A stretch of DNA of 64,000 nt from Perca fluviatilis (lineage: Eukaryota > Chordata > Actinopteri > Perciformes > Percidae). Every line of letters begins with the position of its first letter. Position 1 is the first letter of the stretch. The notes under the pieces are model-generated. The model ran no database searches. It was given only the letters and a program-made list of their open reading frames with translations, and was not told where the DNA came from. The position numbers were made by a program, and so were the translations under genes. This document shows, in pieces, positions 1 through 33,980 of this stretch. Location of the stretch: the NCBI RefSeq assembly GCF_010015445.1, contig NC_053115.1:15884505-15948504 (forward strand), in the 5' to 3' direction.

Positions 1-57
1 AAACACAATAAAGTGACTCTTATCAGGACTTTATGGGCCCATGCTCGCTGCATGCAT

Positions 58-66
58 CACACACGC

Positions 67-156
<90 letters not shown>
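58..156. repeat. (AC)n microsatellite
   Basis: About 95 bases of nearly pure AC dinucleotide with two CG interruptions at its left end. Confidence 0.97.
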
Positions 157-160
<4 letters not shown>

Positions 161-1713
161 ATTAGCCTTTTTTATGCCCTTGTTGATCCTGTTGTTCTAC
201 TGGGCTCTATCTTGACTCTGATGTCAGTAGAAGGAATGTGTTTTTGAGTGTGTCGAGCGTACATCATGTGTGTGACCTGTGCGTGAGGGTGGTTTAACAA
301 AAACATTCCTAAGATCCTTACTGAGTACAACAAAATCAACAACCAGTCAACTCTCAAGAGTTGTCTGGTTGTTGTAAACTAAGGTTAAAGAGTTCACCAA
401 TGAAATTGAGGTGAATGGGATTTTATTTGTGTTGCTCAAAGAATTAGAAATTGCATCAACAAAATGTAGAAACAGTGTCCTAATTACTTTGGATAATTCA
501 CACACCTCGCCGTAAACACTTTTCATTGGAACCTTGGAACTTCTGTCTGAAGAAAAAAATAGTCCCTGAATGAAAACTGTTGACACTGTATTCTGTGGAT
601 TATCCAGAATAAATGTGACACTATTTCTGAAGCGATATGTTGCTGTTGATTTTAATTTTTCAATGCTTTGAGCCCTTTAAATGAAATTTCATACCACAAA
701 ATCTTGACGAATAAAACCAAAATTGTCAACATGGTAGACAAAATGTGTTTTTAGATGGCAGGGAATGAGCAACATCTTTGTGAGTGCAGATTTACACTTC
801 ATGGACAAAAGAATTTCGATGCTTAAATGCTTCTGTAAAAGCATCTGCTTTTCTGGGAAGGAGCCTGGTGGCAGCGATTTGCTCCCGTATAGCCACAAAA
901 GCATCGGTGCAGTCTGGAACTGATGTTGAGCCATAATGCCCGGCTCACAGTTTGGTTTCCGATTCATCCTCAAGGTGTTGAATGGGTGCAGGCCAGTCAA
1001 TCTCTTCCACACCAAACTAGAGAAACCATTTCTTTATGGATCTTACTTTGTGCAAGGGGTTATTGTCATGTTGAATCAGATCTCCCCCTAACTGCCACTG
1101 TTGGAAGCACATTATTATTTGAAATATCCTTGTATGCTTTAAAATTCCCTGGTGGAACTGAGATATTGTGTTTGTCACAATGTGGACATTGCACAAGTTC
1201 CTGTTTGTATTTTTAGGCAAAGTATTGACATTGAGCTCAACGGTCATGTTTAATTCTCTGTCCTCTCTGTCCTTCCCTTTCTCTTATTTTCTCTCTGCTG
1301 CTTCTCTCCTGTCTCACATTTGAATAGCAAAGCAGACTTCAAGTGACGCTGAATGGCTGAACTCCCACAGACCATAAACAAGGCCTTGTATGTTTGCCTC
1401 AGAGAAGGAAATGCCCTGCGTACAATCCTCAGCTTGTTTCACACTGTTACAGTACATTCATTGATATTGTGCGAGCAGAACACAGTGTTTTTTAGTAAGT
1501 TGCATAAAACAGTCCTTATAAGGGCTTACGCTGTTCCCTCGTAAATGATTTACAGCAACAGAATATGCATAGTTTTATTTGTATTGTGATACCATTGCAG
1601 GAACATCATTTAAATTCTTTCTTTCTGCCCTTTGTGGTACTATACTCTTTTCTTCCCATCGATGCACATACTATAATGATACCGTTAAATTGTCTGTAAA
1701 ATGCAAATTGTGA

Positions 1714-1773
<60 letters not shown>
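1714..1773. repeat. (AAT)n microsatellite flanked by a short direct repeat
   Basis: Sixty bases of AAT units. AATTGTCTGTAAAATGCAA occurs on both sides (from about 1688 and about 1788), so the tract sits inside a small duplication. Confidence 0.95.
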
Positions 1774-2441
1774 TGTGATACTGTACAATTGTCTGTAAAA
1801 TGCAATGTGTGAAAGAATGTTTGTTAAAGGATAAAGCTGCTGCTATTCAATATTTTTTGTTATTGACAACAAATCCCATGAAAAGACCAAGTATTGACCT
1901 TATCTAGACATGAAGCGAGCCATACGGCGTACTGTGTGTTCCAAGGCTGGATTTTTAGTTATTAGCGTTGTTACAAATGTCAATGGGATTTTGACCTTTA
2001 CTGCTGAAACAGAACTCAGAAGTTCCAGTTTCACTTTGACTCTCTATATACTCGCATTTAAAAAAAAAGGCCACATAATTTCCCAAAACTGCTGGCCACT
2101 ATAGTTTTTTTCAAAATAATACTTAAACAGGAGTAAATAGTGAATTTTTTAGAAACTATTTTCAGCCGGGATTAACACACATTTTGGTGCTCTACTGAGT
2201 ATTTACGGCAGCAGGACTGTGTGTGTGGGATCAACTAAAAATGTTTGGACAGCAGTAGAGGAATAAGCTACCAGGCTTTGGATACGATGTGAAAAGGATC
2301 AATTTATTGTTGTTTTTGGTATTTACATGAGATTTGTTCACAATAAGAAAACTAAGAACTATCACCAGACCTATCCTTTAAATCTGTGTATCTAATCTAA
2401 ACACATTAACATTAACAAGAGTTAATTCTTCACTTTTCCAG

Positions 2442-15100
<12,659 letters not shown>

Positions 15101-15436
15101 GGAACATTTTAAATCTCACGAACTTTCCTCTGAGACATATTCATGAAGGACCTGAAACAGGAAATGCAATCAAAGCCATGTTAATAATGTAGCCTATGAC
15201 ACCCAGCATGTGTGACTTTTTTACACCTTTGTTTACTGTTACAGGCTGACGTTAGGTCTTGTATTTAGGCCTATGATTTTAGGGCATTTCCAGAAATAAT
15301 AGCACTGAGTGTTGAAAACACTAACAGAAATGAACAGATTACAAGCTATATTTTTCTGTTTACATTCTGAAAATGAACAAAGCTTTTCTTGAACAAATGC
15401 ATTTGTTTGGAGTGTTGGATGTTTTGAGACCTCTTT

Positions 15437-17005
15437 CAGTGTTTCCTCTATGTTGATTGGCAAGTGGCGGTCCGCCACGGTTAGATTTCTCCCGCCACGG
15501 TTTCAGAAATGTACAAAAAGCCGTCTATCGGCAGTGATTGTAAAGAGCACGTCGACGGAGAATAGCGCGGACACGCGCTTCACAACGCGAGTGGGCACGC
15601 ATGCCACTTGGAGAAAAGTGAGAAAGAAAAAAGAGACAGGCTGTCCGGAGGGTTGAGATGGCATGTGTGCATCCTTGAGAATTGTAAGTCGTATAACTTA
15701 TGTTGTCAGTTAATTTAAGCCTGTATTATTCTATAGTTCTTGCACATTTTTAGTTTCACCTTCACCTGCTAGCTAAATTGCACGTGCATGGCTGTTAATT
15801 CAATACAACGCCCTTGATATCATATCATGGCATAGTAGGCTAAACCGTGATTATTTCATACATTAATGAAACATATTGGGTGAAATTCATTCAACATAAT
15901 TCACAGCCAAATAACAATTAAAAGTACGTTATTTGAACATTTATAACCTAACCTAACCTGGCACCGCCTCCGTTTTGGTGTCTGCTGCGGTGCGCAGCGC
16001 AGCTCGGACCGTGCGCCGCTGCCCTTTTTTTCCTCCATAAACTCCGCTCTCAGCTCCTCTGCCAGTTGCTGCATGAACTTCCTCCAGGACATTTTACAGC
16101 TGGTGCACTCCTTGGAGAGGATGTGTGCAATTATTTCAGCCAGTTGTAGCATGTATAAAGTTATATGAACACGTAGACAGCTACCGTCCATCTACGTGCA
16201 CTGCGCCTTTCACAGAGCGCCCGGTGCTTTTCTTCTGATTCAGAACAGAGTCCATCCACGCCGTGAGAGAGATCTTCAACCACGCAAAAGATTAAAAACA
16301 AAACCGCGAAAATCCGAGCAGTCAATGGCCAAAATAGGTAAAAGTGATTGTATTTTCTTTGCCTTTTGTGTAATGTACAGTATAAAAACAAATTTAAATG
16401 AAAATACAGACGCTTTTAGGAAAATTCAGGTACCAGCATGATTGTATTTTTTAATTTACCAAAGTTATTAGGCTACACATATAAATTTCAAAACTGTCAA
16501 AATGACCGTCCTGGCCGTTCTAGTGTTAAGGAACAGGCCACAGGGGGACCATCTAGCAGCATGTATGCTACTCCGCATTAATGGGCCACCTCTTTCTGAA
16601 TTCTCCTATAACCGAGCCTTGGAGTTATTTTTCCAAAATCCAAGAAAAATCAAATGCACTCAGCAAGGCTGCCAACTTTGCCACTGAGGCAAATATGCAA
16701 TTAGTTTAATAATGAATGGTTTCATACTATAGCCTACTTTGGGTTTTGTTTTTTCTATGAAGAATTTCTTGTAAAATTAATTTTGTAGACCTACAGTTCC
16801 TCAGAAATACAGTGCAATCAAAACGAAATGAAAATATGCCTCATTGTGTTTGAATAGAGGTGAATAAATATATTTGTTTGTGTTGCAGCGAAGTGTCAGT
16901 TCCGTTTAATACGTAAAACATTTGGCGACGGGGCGCGGGACTGGGGTGGGGGGGTTCCGACAGATCTGCCCCCACTGCTAAAAAAAAATCCTAGAGGAAA
17001 CACTG
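15437..17005. mobile_element. TIR-bounded DNA transposon, non-autonomous
   Basis: The left end CAGTGTTTCCTCTA is the inverted form of the right end TAGAGGAAACACTG, 1,569 bases apart, which fits the hAT/Charlie terminus pattern. No full transposase is present. A minus-strand frame at 15901-16191 contains LAEELRAEFMEEKK and TPKRRRCQVR, which looks like the C-terminal end of a piggyBac-type transposase, so the element may be composite. Confidence 0.7.
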
Positions 17006-17967
17006 TCTTTTAATAATGATACATGAAATAAATTTTCTATTCATTAAAATATTTTGAAAAAGCTATTTTGAGGCACCAACTATTATTTTATCTAAGCAAT
17101 ATAACATAATCATGTGTACAATGTGTGAAATGTAGGTTATGTTCCGAATGAAAAAGTTAATTCTGGACCTTTTCAACAATCTAAATGTTTGGTCAATGTT
17201 ATAGACATTTAGTGAAGCGGTTAAATCTTCCCCCCCTACAATATTCTGACCTCAAAAAATAAAAAGAGGCGGTTCAATTCTGTTCTCTTCTATTGTTGTT
17301 GCCATTATAGGGATAAGCAAACGCTTAAAAAAAAAAGCTTAACACATATTTTTCCAAATAGTGTATATGTATAACAGGACCAGATTAAACACCATGGAGC
17401 CTGGGGCAGAAATGAGCTGTGGCCCCCAGTGGCCCAATATATTTCTCCTGCTCTCTATGAACTGTATTTAACTGGTCACTAGGCTTCATTATATTTTATC
17501 TAGCACCAGAAACCAGTATGCTAGAACACTACCTGCAGTCTCTCATGTTACAGTAACTTGTGTTTATTTATTTAAACACAAATGTAAGTTGGAATGTGTA
17601 CCTTGTAAATGTAATATAGATATTGTGATTTAGTAGTGCATATTCCCAAAACAAATGTGCACTTAGTCAAATTAACCAGCTGGTATACAGGGAATCTGTG
17701 GCTTTTGGGCACCTCAAGCTTCATGGGGCCCCAGGGATTTACAGACTTTTTCTTGTTGGTAATACAGCCATAACATAGCCTATACCTTTTTGCATCTCAT
17801 GGGGGTTTCAAGTGGATAATGTTTGCTTTGTCACTGGTAGTATCCCTAAATAATGCAATACATAATTCTGTAAATTAGGTGGTTTCCTGTAAGGTTTCTC
17901 CAGGTTGTCATTACTGTCATGCTTTAAAGGTTTATGGTAAACGGGGCAGCTACTGTAGCTTATGTAA

Positions 17968-18200
17968 CCTTAAGGTGCTGACACACCAACCCGGTTATCG
18001 GACGTCGTCGCACAGTCTGACGAGGTCGGTGACTCAAGTCTGTTCGGTGTGTTCCGTGCTGTCGTCAGTCGGAGGAGACGTCAGCGTTCATTTTGATCGA
18101 TTTGACTTGTTGAATCGGCCAGTCGGACTCAATGACCAATCTGATTGGTGGAGTGCTAGCCCTTGACTAGCAAATCAGTGCACGAGAAAACCGGAGCTGA
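17968..18200. repeat. Possible interspersed repeat
   Basis: The block starting AAGGTGCTGACACACCAAC is CpG-rich and resembles a dispersed teleost repeat. Ends are not defined and there are no coding features. Confidence 0.35.
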
Positions 18201-18837
18201 CAACACCAGTATCTTCTTATTTCTAGCCATTGTATTTTCTTCCATTCAGCGAGTAATGACAACAACGATTCTTCTTGACTACTATCAACACTAAACCTTT
18301 GAATGCATATTGTGCATTTTTGTGGATTTTGTCCCCCTTCTGAGGTTCTCCTGTGTTTTTTAACGGCAGTTTGTATCCAATGTGTTGCACTACAGCCAAC
18401 TACTGGTGCTACATTCCACCAACAGTGTCCAGCCCATCATTCAAATTCAAATTCATTTAAAACATGTTCCACATTTCCACTAGGAGGAGATTTTTATTGG
18501 CCAGTGTAGACCTATGTATAGGCAGGAGGAATGATTCCTATTTAAATGTTCATATGAGCACCTAATGTTTTAAGACAAAAATTGTGAATTTATCTTTTAA
18601 TACAACAATTTAAAATTGATTAACAACGACTTGATAGATATCTCACTGTAGCCAGTGACAAATTATATTTGAAAGAGCATCAATCATAGACTGTTAATAT
18701 TAATTTAAGTCAGTGGCATCAATGGAATTTCTTTGGCGGGTCGGGGTCTCTGTGACGTCGTTAGCGTCACGGTGAATTGGAAGCATAGTATATCATTGAT
18801 TGGAAGGGGCTTGGAGGGCAGCGGGAGCATCCATGTT

Positions 18838-18998
18838 GATGGCGAAGGCATAGCCCGCCCTACTCTGCCTTTGATTGGCTTACCCTGGTACGCTTACCCT
18901 AACCTAACCAATGTCACTCCTCATGCCTTAACCTAATCAGAAGGCAACGAGTACTAGCCAATCAGAGTCATAGTAGGGCGGTTCATGCCTTCGCCATC
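18838..18998. repeat. Imperfect inverted repeat upstream of pa2g4
   Basis: GATGGCGAAGGCAT (18838-18851) pairs with ATGCCTTCGCCATC (18985-18998). The flanking CCGCCCTACT/AGTAGGGCGG and GATTGGCT/AGCCAATC segments also pair, so the arms are about 50 bases. The right end is about 130 bases upstream of the pa2g4 ATG and includes CCAAT boxes. Confidence 0.8.
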
Positions 18999-19039
18999 CT
19001 AGGAAACGCAAATTGTCCAGCGGGAGGCCGGGGTGTTAG

Positions 19040-27751
<8,712 letters not shown>

Positions 27752-27856
27752 ATAAATACTGCCTTTTCACACATGCAAGACCCCAAAGAGAAGCAAGAGA
27801 AAACATGACAAATTGCCCCAAACTCTGCCCATAATACACCTAATAGTGATTTCATT

Positions 27857-27862
27857 AATAAA
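27857..27862 (+). terminator. pa2g4: pa2g4 polyadenylation signal
   Basis: AATAAA lies about 105 bases after the pa2g4 stop codon and is the first canonical signal there. Confidence 0.7.
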
Positions 27863-29203
27863 ACTGATGAATTTTAGATCCTACATGGATGCTTATCACT
27901 TTACTGCATTTATTGAAAGTACCATGTTGCTCTTTCTTCCCTAACTTGGGAGTAGAATAGTAATCACAAATAGTTTTATCTTTAAAAACACTTGTTGCCA
28001 AATGGTACGTGCGCGACTAATGTCTGTGTTTTTTAACTCTTTTGGTCCTTCATGTTTGTATTATTTGCAGCTGAACATTTCCTTTCAAGTAAAACTGAAG
28101 CTTAAAGTGGGGATTATTGGGAGTGAATGGCTCGGTGTTTTTGACATCCAACTGCAGATGAAGGATTATTGGATGATACCAACTGAAACGTGAATCACTT
28201 TGGTAGACTCTGTATTCCTTTCTCTAAGGCATCATGTATCTGAGGCCATCATGGATTCTCCTGTTTGAATGGGATGGTTTGACTGAATTGTCGTGGGTTG
28301 TTTCCCTTTGGCAACAAAGTTACAAGTTATCTGAACTTGTTTATATGTAAACAAAGATTTATAGTAAAATTAATATTCAGATATTTTATTGAAAGGTTTA
28401 TTAGCACTTTGTCACCTCTAAAGTGTGAGAATCATAAGTGATGAGTTCAGTCATCCAGTGCATTATGAAAAAAAATGTACCTTTTAGCTACACTATGCAG
28501 TAAAGGGTTACATTATAAATTTGAATGGACAAAACAAAATGGACAATAAATGATGGTAATTACAAGGAGTGTAATATAAAAGATGTTTTTTGCATCAGAG
28601 CTAACATAGTGAGGGTTTGTGTTTTCTCTTCCATCAAGGCCTGACCACATCTTTGGCTGAAACTACAATGTTTTAACTGAGATTCTTAAAGCATAAACCT
28701 GAGCAAAAGTGTTTTCAAAGCAAAAAAAAACCAAACCGCTGTAATCAGCTTGACTTTAGGGAACAAAACTGCTACATTTACTGCCATTCCCCTTGAATTT
28801 TATGAGAAGATAGAAATCTATACGTTCCACTTTTGAAAAACTTTTCTATTAGTGACACATGCTACTGGCTTTATTGGACATTAGTCATGTGAGGCTTGAA
28901 AACTAAAGCTGGCCAAGCTTTAAAAAAAAAAAGGTTTTAGGGGTGTCTTCAGTGAAATTGGACCAGTAAGAGATCATTTAAGGACTGAGTTTCATTTTTA
29001 AGGTCTGGATCACATTTGTCAACAGTTGAATATGTTGATGAGCGTAAAATCCTGCTTTGTAGCTCATCTGTGGGCATTGGATCTTTACATCTAATTAATA
29101 AAAAAATGTCATACATTTCTGTTTTCTCTGAAGGGTTTGTCAGTTCAGAATTGGAAATGTCTGCAATGAAGTATGACTCTGTGTTCTTCCAAACAGTAAG
29201 GTT

Positions 29204-29730
29204 TTAAAGGTCCCATGACATGGTGTTCTTTGGATGCTTTTATATAGGCCTTAGTGGTCCCCTAATACTGTATCTGAAGTCTCTTTCGCGAAATTCAGCT
29301 TTGGTGCAGAATTACAGCCACTAGAGCCAGTCCCACAAAGAGTTTTCTTAGTATGGGCCATTTCTGTGTCTGTAGCTATTGAGGAGGAGAGAGGGAGGGG
29401 CAAGGTGGAGGGTGGGGGTGTGGCCTTGACCAACTGCCACTTTGCTCGTTTGAAAGCCATGATGTCTCTCTCTCATGGGTGGGCCAAATTCTCTGGGCGG
29501 GCAAAGCAGAGAAAGGGGAGGTAACCTCGCTTGTTATGACCTCATAACAAGCAGATTCCAAAACGGCTCATCTGAGCTTTCATTTTCTCAAAGGCAGAGC
29601 AGGATACCCAGGGCTCGGTTTACACCTATCACCATTTCTAGCCACTGGGGGACCATAGGCAGGCTGGGGGAACTCATATTAATGTTAAAAAACCTCATAA
29701 AGTGAAATTTTCATGCCATGGGACCTTTAA
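29204..29730. mobile_element. MITE with TTAAAGGTCCCATG termini
   Basis: The left end TTAAAGGTCCCATGACATGG is inverted at the right end as CATGCCATGGGACCTTTAA. It is 527 bases long with no coding capacity. Confidence 0.82.
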
Positions 29731-31508
29731 GTTTAGAAATTGTGGTGGTGGTGTTGAAGAAAGAAGGAATGAGATCCACCATCAGCATGTTTGGCCAATA
29801 TGATGTATACCTATACATTTGAGATTTTGCTAGCCCTTAAATATCTCTGGATGCCATTTTGGGAAATGCTGGAAATCTATGACCATAATTTATTTATGGC
29901 ACCAACATTAGATATTCAATTTGTCTGATTTAACAATAACACATTCCTGAATGGTTATTTTTTTCTAATGAATTGACCATATCATGATAGATATTGATAA
30001 CAAAAATATTAAATTACATATAAGAGGATTGTATCTACATCGCCCTCTCCTGAGCATCAGGATGGTTTTGTGCATTAGTCATGTCTAGGTTAGAGAAGTT
30101 TATTCTATGATCAATTTGAAAGATTTCTGACAAATGAAAAAAAAATTATTTCAAACTCAGTTTAATAACTACTGGAGCTTTTGACCATATCACACAGTCC
30201 TCGTCAGCTAATTAAGGTTTCTCAATTGTCTTTCCATGAATCTAAGTGTATCAATGACTGCATTTGCTAATGAGGACTGTGTAATTAAAAGCTGTGGATA
30301 CATTACTAAGTGGACCTTGAGATGGTAGTTGCAAGAAGATATCATTCCAATGGATTTCTATGTTATTATTTGGAAATAAAATAAAATTCTACCAACATGA
30401 CCAGTGCAGTGCTGTTTGTAGGCTGATTATAAATAGCCTTTAAAAAAACATCAGTTCTATTTATTTCCAGCATAAAAAAACTAGTCTCTCGTTTCGTTAA
30501 AGGGTCCTAAAAACTGCTCAGTTTTAATATATTACCTTGAAAAAGCAGATATTTCATTAAAATAAGGCGCCTGTCCCAATTAAATTACAAAAAAAAAAAA
30601 CATACTCATTTGAATTCAGGAAAGAAAAGGCAATGGCAAACCCCGGAAAAAAAAAAAAAGAAAAAAAAATTTTTTTTGGACTTGGATTTCTGATTTTTTT
30701 TTATTTTTTTTTTTTTTTTTTCTAAAAAACAAACAAGGCACAATCACAAAGCCACCTCAAAAAACAGAGCTTTTGCCTTGGGTCGAGCATATAAACAAAA
30801 CCTAGGAGCTTATACCTTACAAATCAACATCAAGAATAATATAAGAGAAAATAAATAGAAAATAAATAGAAGGGGCTATCTCAAATTAAATTAACTTTTT
30901 TATCCTTAACCCGTTTCAATGACTTGCACAAAAGATTGAGCTCATTCTTCCAATGGATCAGGGAGGGTTTGGTCTTAAAGTATCTACATTTATGTATAAA
31001 ATGTTTTCCTAGAAGCACCAAGTTGTTGAGAACAAAATCTACCTTCTTATCTTCAATAAAAACACCAAACTTTATATTCTTCACTGTCAGAGGTGGTATC
31101 TCAATTTCCCTGGTCTGTAACCAGCTCTGCTGATCTCTCCAGAAGGATTGCACCGACTCACACAGAGAAAATACATGTTTCTCAATTTCTATAAAAACAA
31201 AAAACACAGTTATTAGTATCAAAATTGAATCTCAGTCTTAAAATTTCTTTGTTGGGTAGATTTCATTTAAAATTTTAAGTTGACCTCTTTTACCTTCAGA
31301 AGAAGAGGAAATGAGATATATCGTTTCCTTATTTTCTTAACCTCTCCATCACCAAAATCTTTCATTATATATTGTCTTTTTAATGGATTAGAATAATATT
31401 CTTTTAATAGAATATTTCTAATAATTTTGTTGGTACATTTATAATCACAGAAATCAATTCCTTGGATGCAGAGCTGCCTCAGACCAGGAGAAACTTTGGA
31501 GTCCCTAA

Positions 31509-31870
31509 TAGGATTGGGCATCGAGAATCGTTTCTTTATTGGAATCGTTTGGAATCGTTTGGAGGATTTGGTTTCAAATCTGATCACAGGTTCCAAATTT
31601 AATATGCGCAAGTTTTGGTTTCCGTAGCAGCCAGGCGCTTGTTGTGTTGCAGCCGTGCAGAACAGTAAGCGGAGCTCTAGTCTGGCTTTATTTTGCATTG
31701 AAAAAGCTGTAAAACTGCTAACCACTATTGAATCAAAATAAAACTTTCCTCTTATTTGTGAAAATGGGCATGTGACCCGTTTCAACTCCACCCCTCAAAG
31801 AATCGGAATCGAAAGGAAGAATCGGAATTGGAATCAGAATCGTAAAAAATCCAAACGATGCCCATCCCTA
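31509..31870. mobile_element. hAT MITE inserted in the LINE
   Basis: Ends TAGGATTGGGCATCGAGAATC and a GATGCCCATCCCTA terminus are flanked by an exact 8-base duplication, GTCCCTAA, at 31501-31508 and 31871-31878. It is 362 bases, non-coding, and rich in GGAATCG repeats. Confidence 0.9.
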
Positions 31871-33370
31871 GTCCCTAATGTCTTCTCTCATGGATTTCAG
31901 AGACATTGGTATAGCTTTCAACCATCTGTCATAACGCTTGACCTCGCATTGAAGTTGATATTCTTCACAAGAGTAACAAGAGTCCATTACTGTCCATAAA
32001 ATGAGCAATTGCCCAAATTCCCTTGGATTTCCATTCCTCCATGTACACAGATTTTCTGCTTATCAATATCTATCTATTATTCCAAACTGGAGTATTATGA
32101 GATGTGAAATTATGTTTGTAGATTAACTTCCAATAGAGAAGGACCTGCTGATGGAAATCAGAAAGTTTGACTTGTAATGAATAGCATTCAAAATCATATC
32201 GCAGAAGAAAGTCTATTCCACCCATTTTTGAAAATATTAAATTGGGAACAGTAAACCGAAAGGACTGCCTGTTATTAAAAAAAAACATTAATTATATCAA
32301 AATCAATCGCAGTCACACCTCCAGCTTCATAGTTTTTAACCATGTCGATTTTCCTTATGTACTGACATTTGTTTCTCCATATGAAATTAAAATTGATCTT
32401 GTTTATGGCTTTGATCATGTTTGTAGAGATGGGTAAGGAGAAAGCCGGGTAGATAAGTCTGGATAAGCTGTCCCTTTTGGATAATAAGACTCTCCCAAAA
32501 ATTGTGAGATCTCTCTGCAGCCACCTATTTAAGATTAATTTACACTTGTCTATATTGTTCCATACATTCATTTTGTCTGACATTGTCTTATCCCTGGAAA
32601 TATCAATCCCCAAATATTTAACTTCTGACTTAACCTTTATGTTATATAGAGGTTGCAAGGGCTAATCTTGTAATGTTAAAATTTCACATTTATCTAAATT
32701 CAATTGTAAGCCTGAAGCTCTTGAAAAATGGTCAATAATTTGTAAGGCTAAAGGAATTTCATTTTCATTTTTTAGAAACAAAGTTGTGTCGTCAGCCAAT
32801 TGACTTATGATAATTTGTCTGTCACTTACAACTAACCCTTCAATGCAACTATTCTGAATCAAAATGGACAACATTTCTGCTACCATTATGAATAAAAGTG
32901 GAGAGCTGCTGCAACCCTGACGAATTCCCTTCTTAATCTCAAATCGAGGACAGGTGCCATGCCCTAGAGCTACTGAGCTATTGATTCCATTATATAGCAT
33001 CCCAATTATATTCATAAATTTCTCCCAAAATCCAAAGTGATGCAAAGTTTTCAAGATAAAAGGATGTGCAACAGAATCAAACGCTTTGTAAAAATCTAAG
33101 AATAAAATAAACCCACTAACATGAATAATGTCGCTGTACTCAAGTAAATCTAAAACAAGTCTTATGTTGTTGTGATTTGACCTTCCTTTCAGAAAACCTG
33201 ATTGTGTCCCACCAATGATGGTCGACATAGCTCCCTTTAGCCTAGTAGCAACAACTCCAGAAAGTAGCTTGTAGTCAGTATTCAACAGTGTAATTGGTCT
33301 CAAATTATCTAAAATTCTCTTGTCTTTACCAGATTTAGGAATCAAAGTAATTAAACCTTGTTTTATAGAT

Positions 33371-33980
33371 CAGCCCAGTCTCACTGAAAAGCGTACAAAT
33401 ACCACGGGTTTCCACCTGTGAAATACGTGCAATGTGTACGCGAAATTGAAATTGTGCGTACAGCAGATACGCGGAGCGCTCCAATTACAGTAATGGAAAC
33501 CACTGCGTTTATAGTATGAAGGGACGTGTGGCCGCGTGAGGAGGTTGGTTGGGGTGGTGGATGGGTAAAACACAGGACTTTCACCCAGGAGACCGGGGTT
33601 GGCGATTTTATGCCGTTTATTAGCGTGTTTATGTGGCGCGTTTTTGCGACTTTGTAGTGTTTTTTTGTTAAGCCTTTCCCAATGTTTCTTCCCTAAACCC
33701 AACCGTTTATTAGTGTGTTTTTGTGATTTTCTTGTGTTATTAAAGCCTTTCCCTGCATTCTTTCTCTAAACCCAACCATATCTATGTTTTTGTGTGTGAT
33801 GCTGTTCTCGCGATAACACACAACGTGGTAACGCGAGCTGCGTGCATATAAAACGCACCGGTCCCCATGACTTCAATTGGAGCGCTCCGCGTATGTAATG
33901 CACGTAGAATTTCACTTTCTCGTACACATTGCACGGTAGAAACCCGTGTTATTTGTACGCTTTTGAGTGAGATCGGGTTG
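33371..33980. mobile_element. TIR element inserted in the LINE reverse transcriptase
   Basis: Terminal inverted repeats of about 100 bases run inwards from both ends; the right arm reads GAGATCGGGTT. Blocks such as AAAGCGTACAAATA and GCGGAGCGCTCCAATT appear inverted at the other side. TATAGAT flanks both ends (33364-33370, 33981-33987). It splits the LINE frame and has no transposase. Confidence 0.85.

Larger units (their letters stand above)
1..2441. other. erbb3: Region upstream of the first readable erbb3 exon
   Basis: No coding exon is supported. It contains an (AC)n tract, an (AAT)n tract and otherwise AT-rich unique-looking DNA. It is probably the first intron of erbb3. The signal-peptide exon, a short hydrophobic coding stretch with a GT donor, was looked for and not found. 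Confidence 0.6.
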
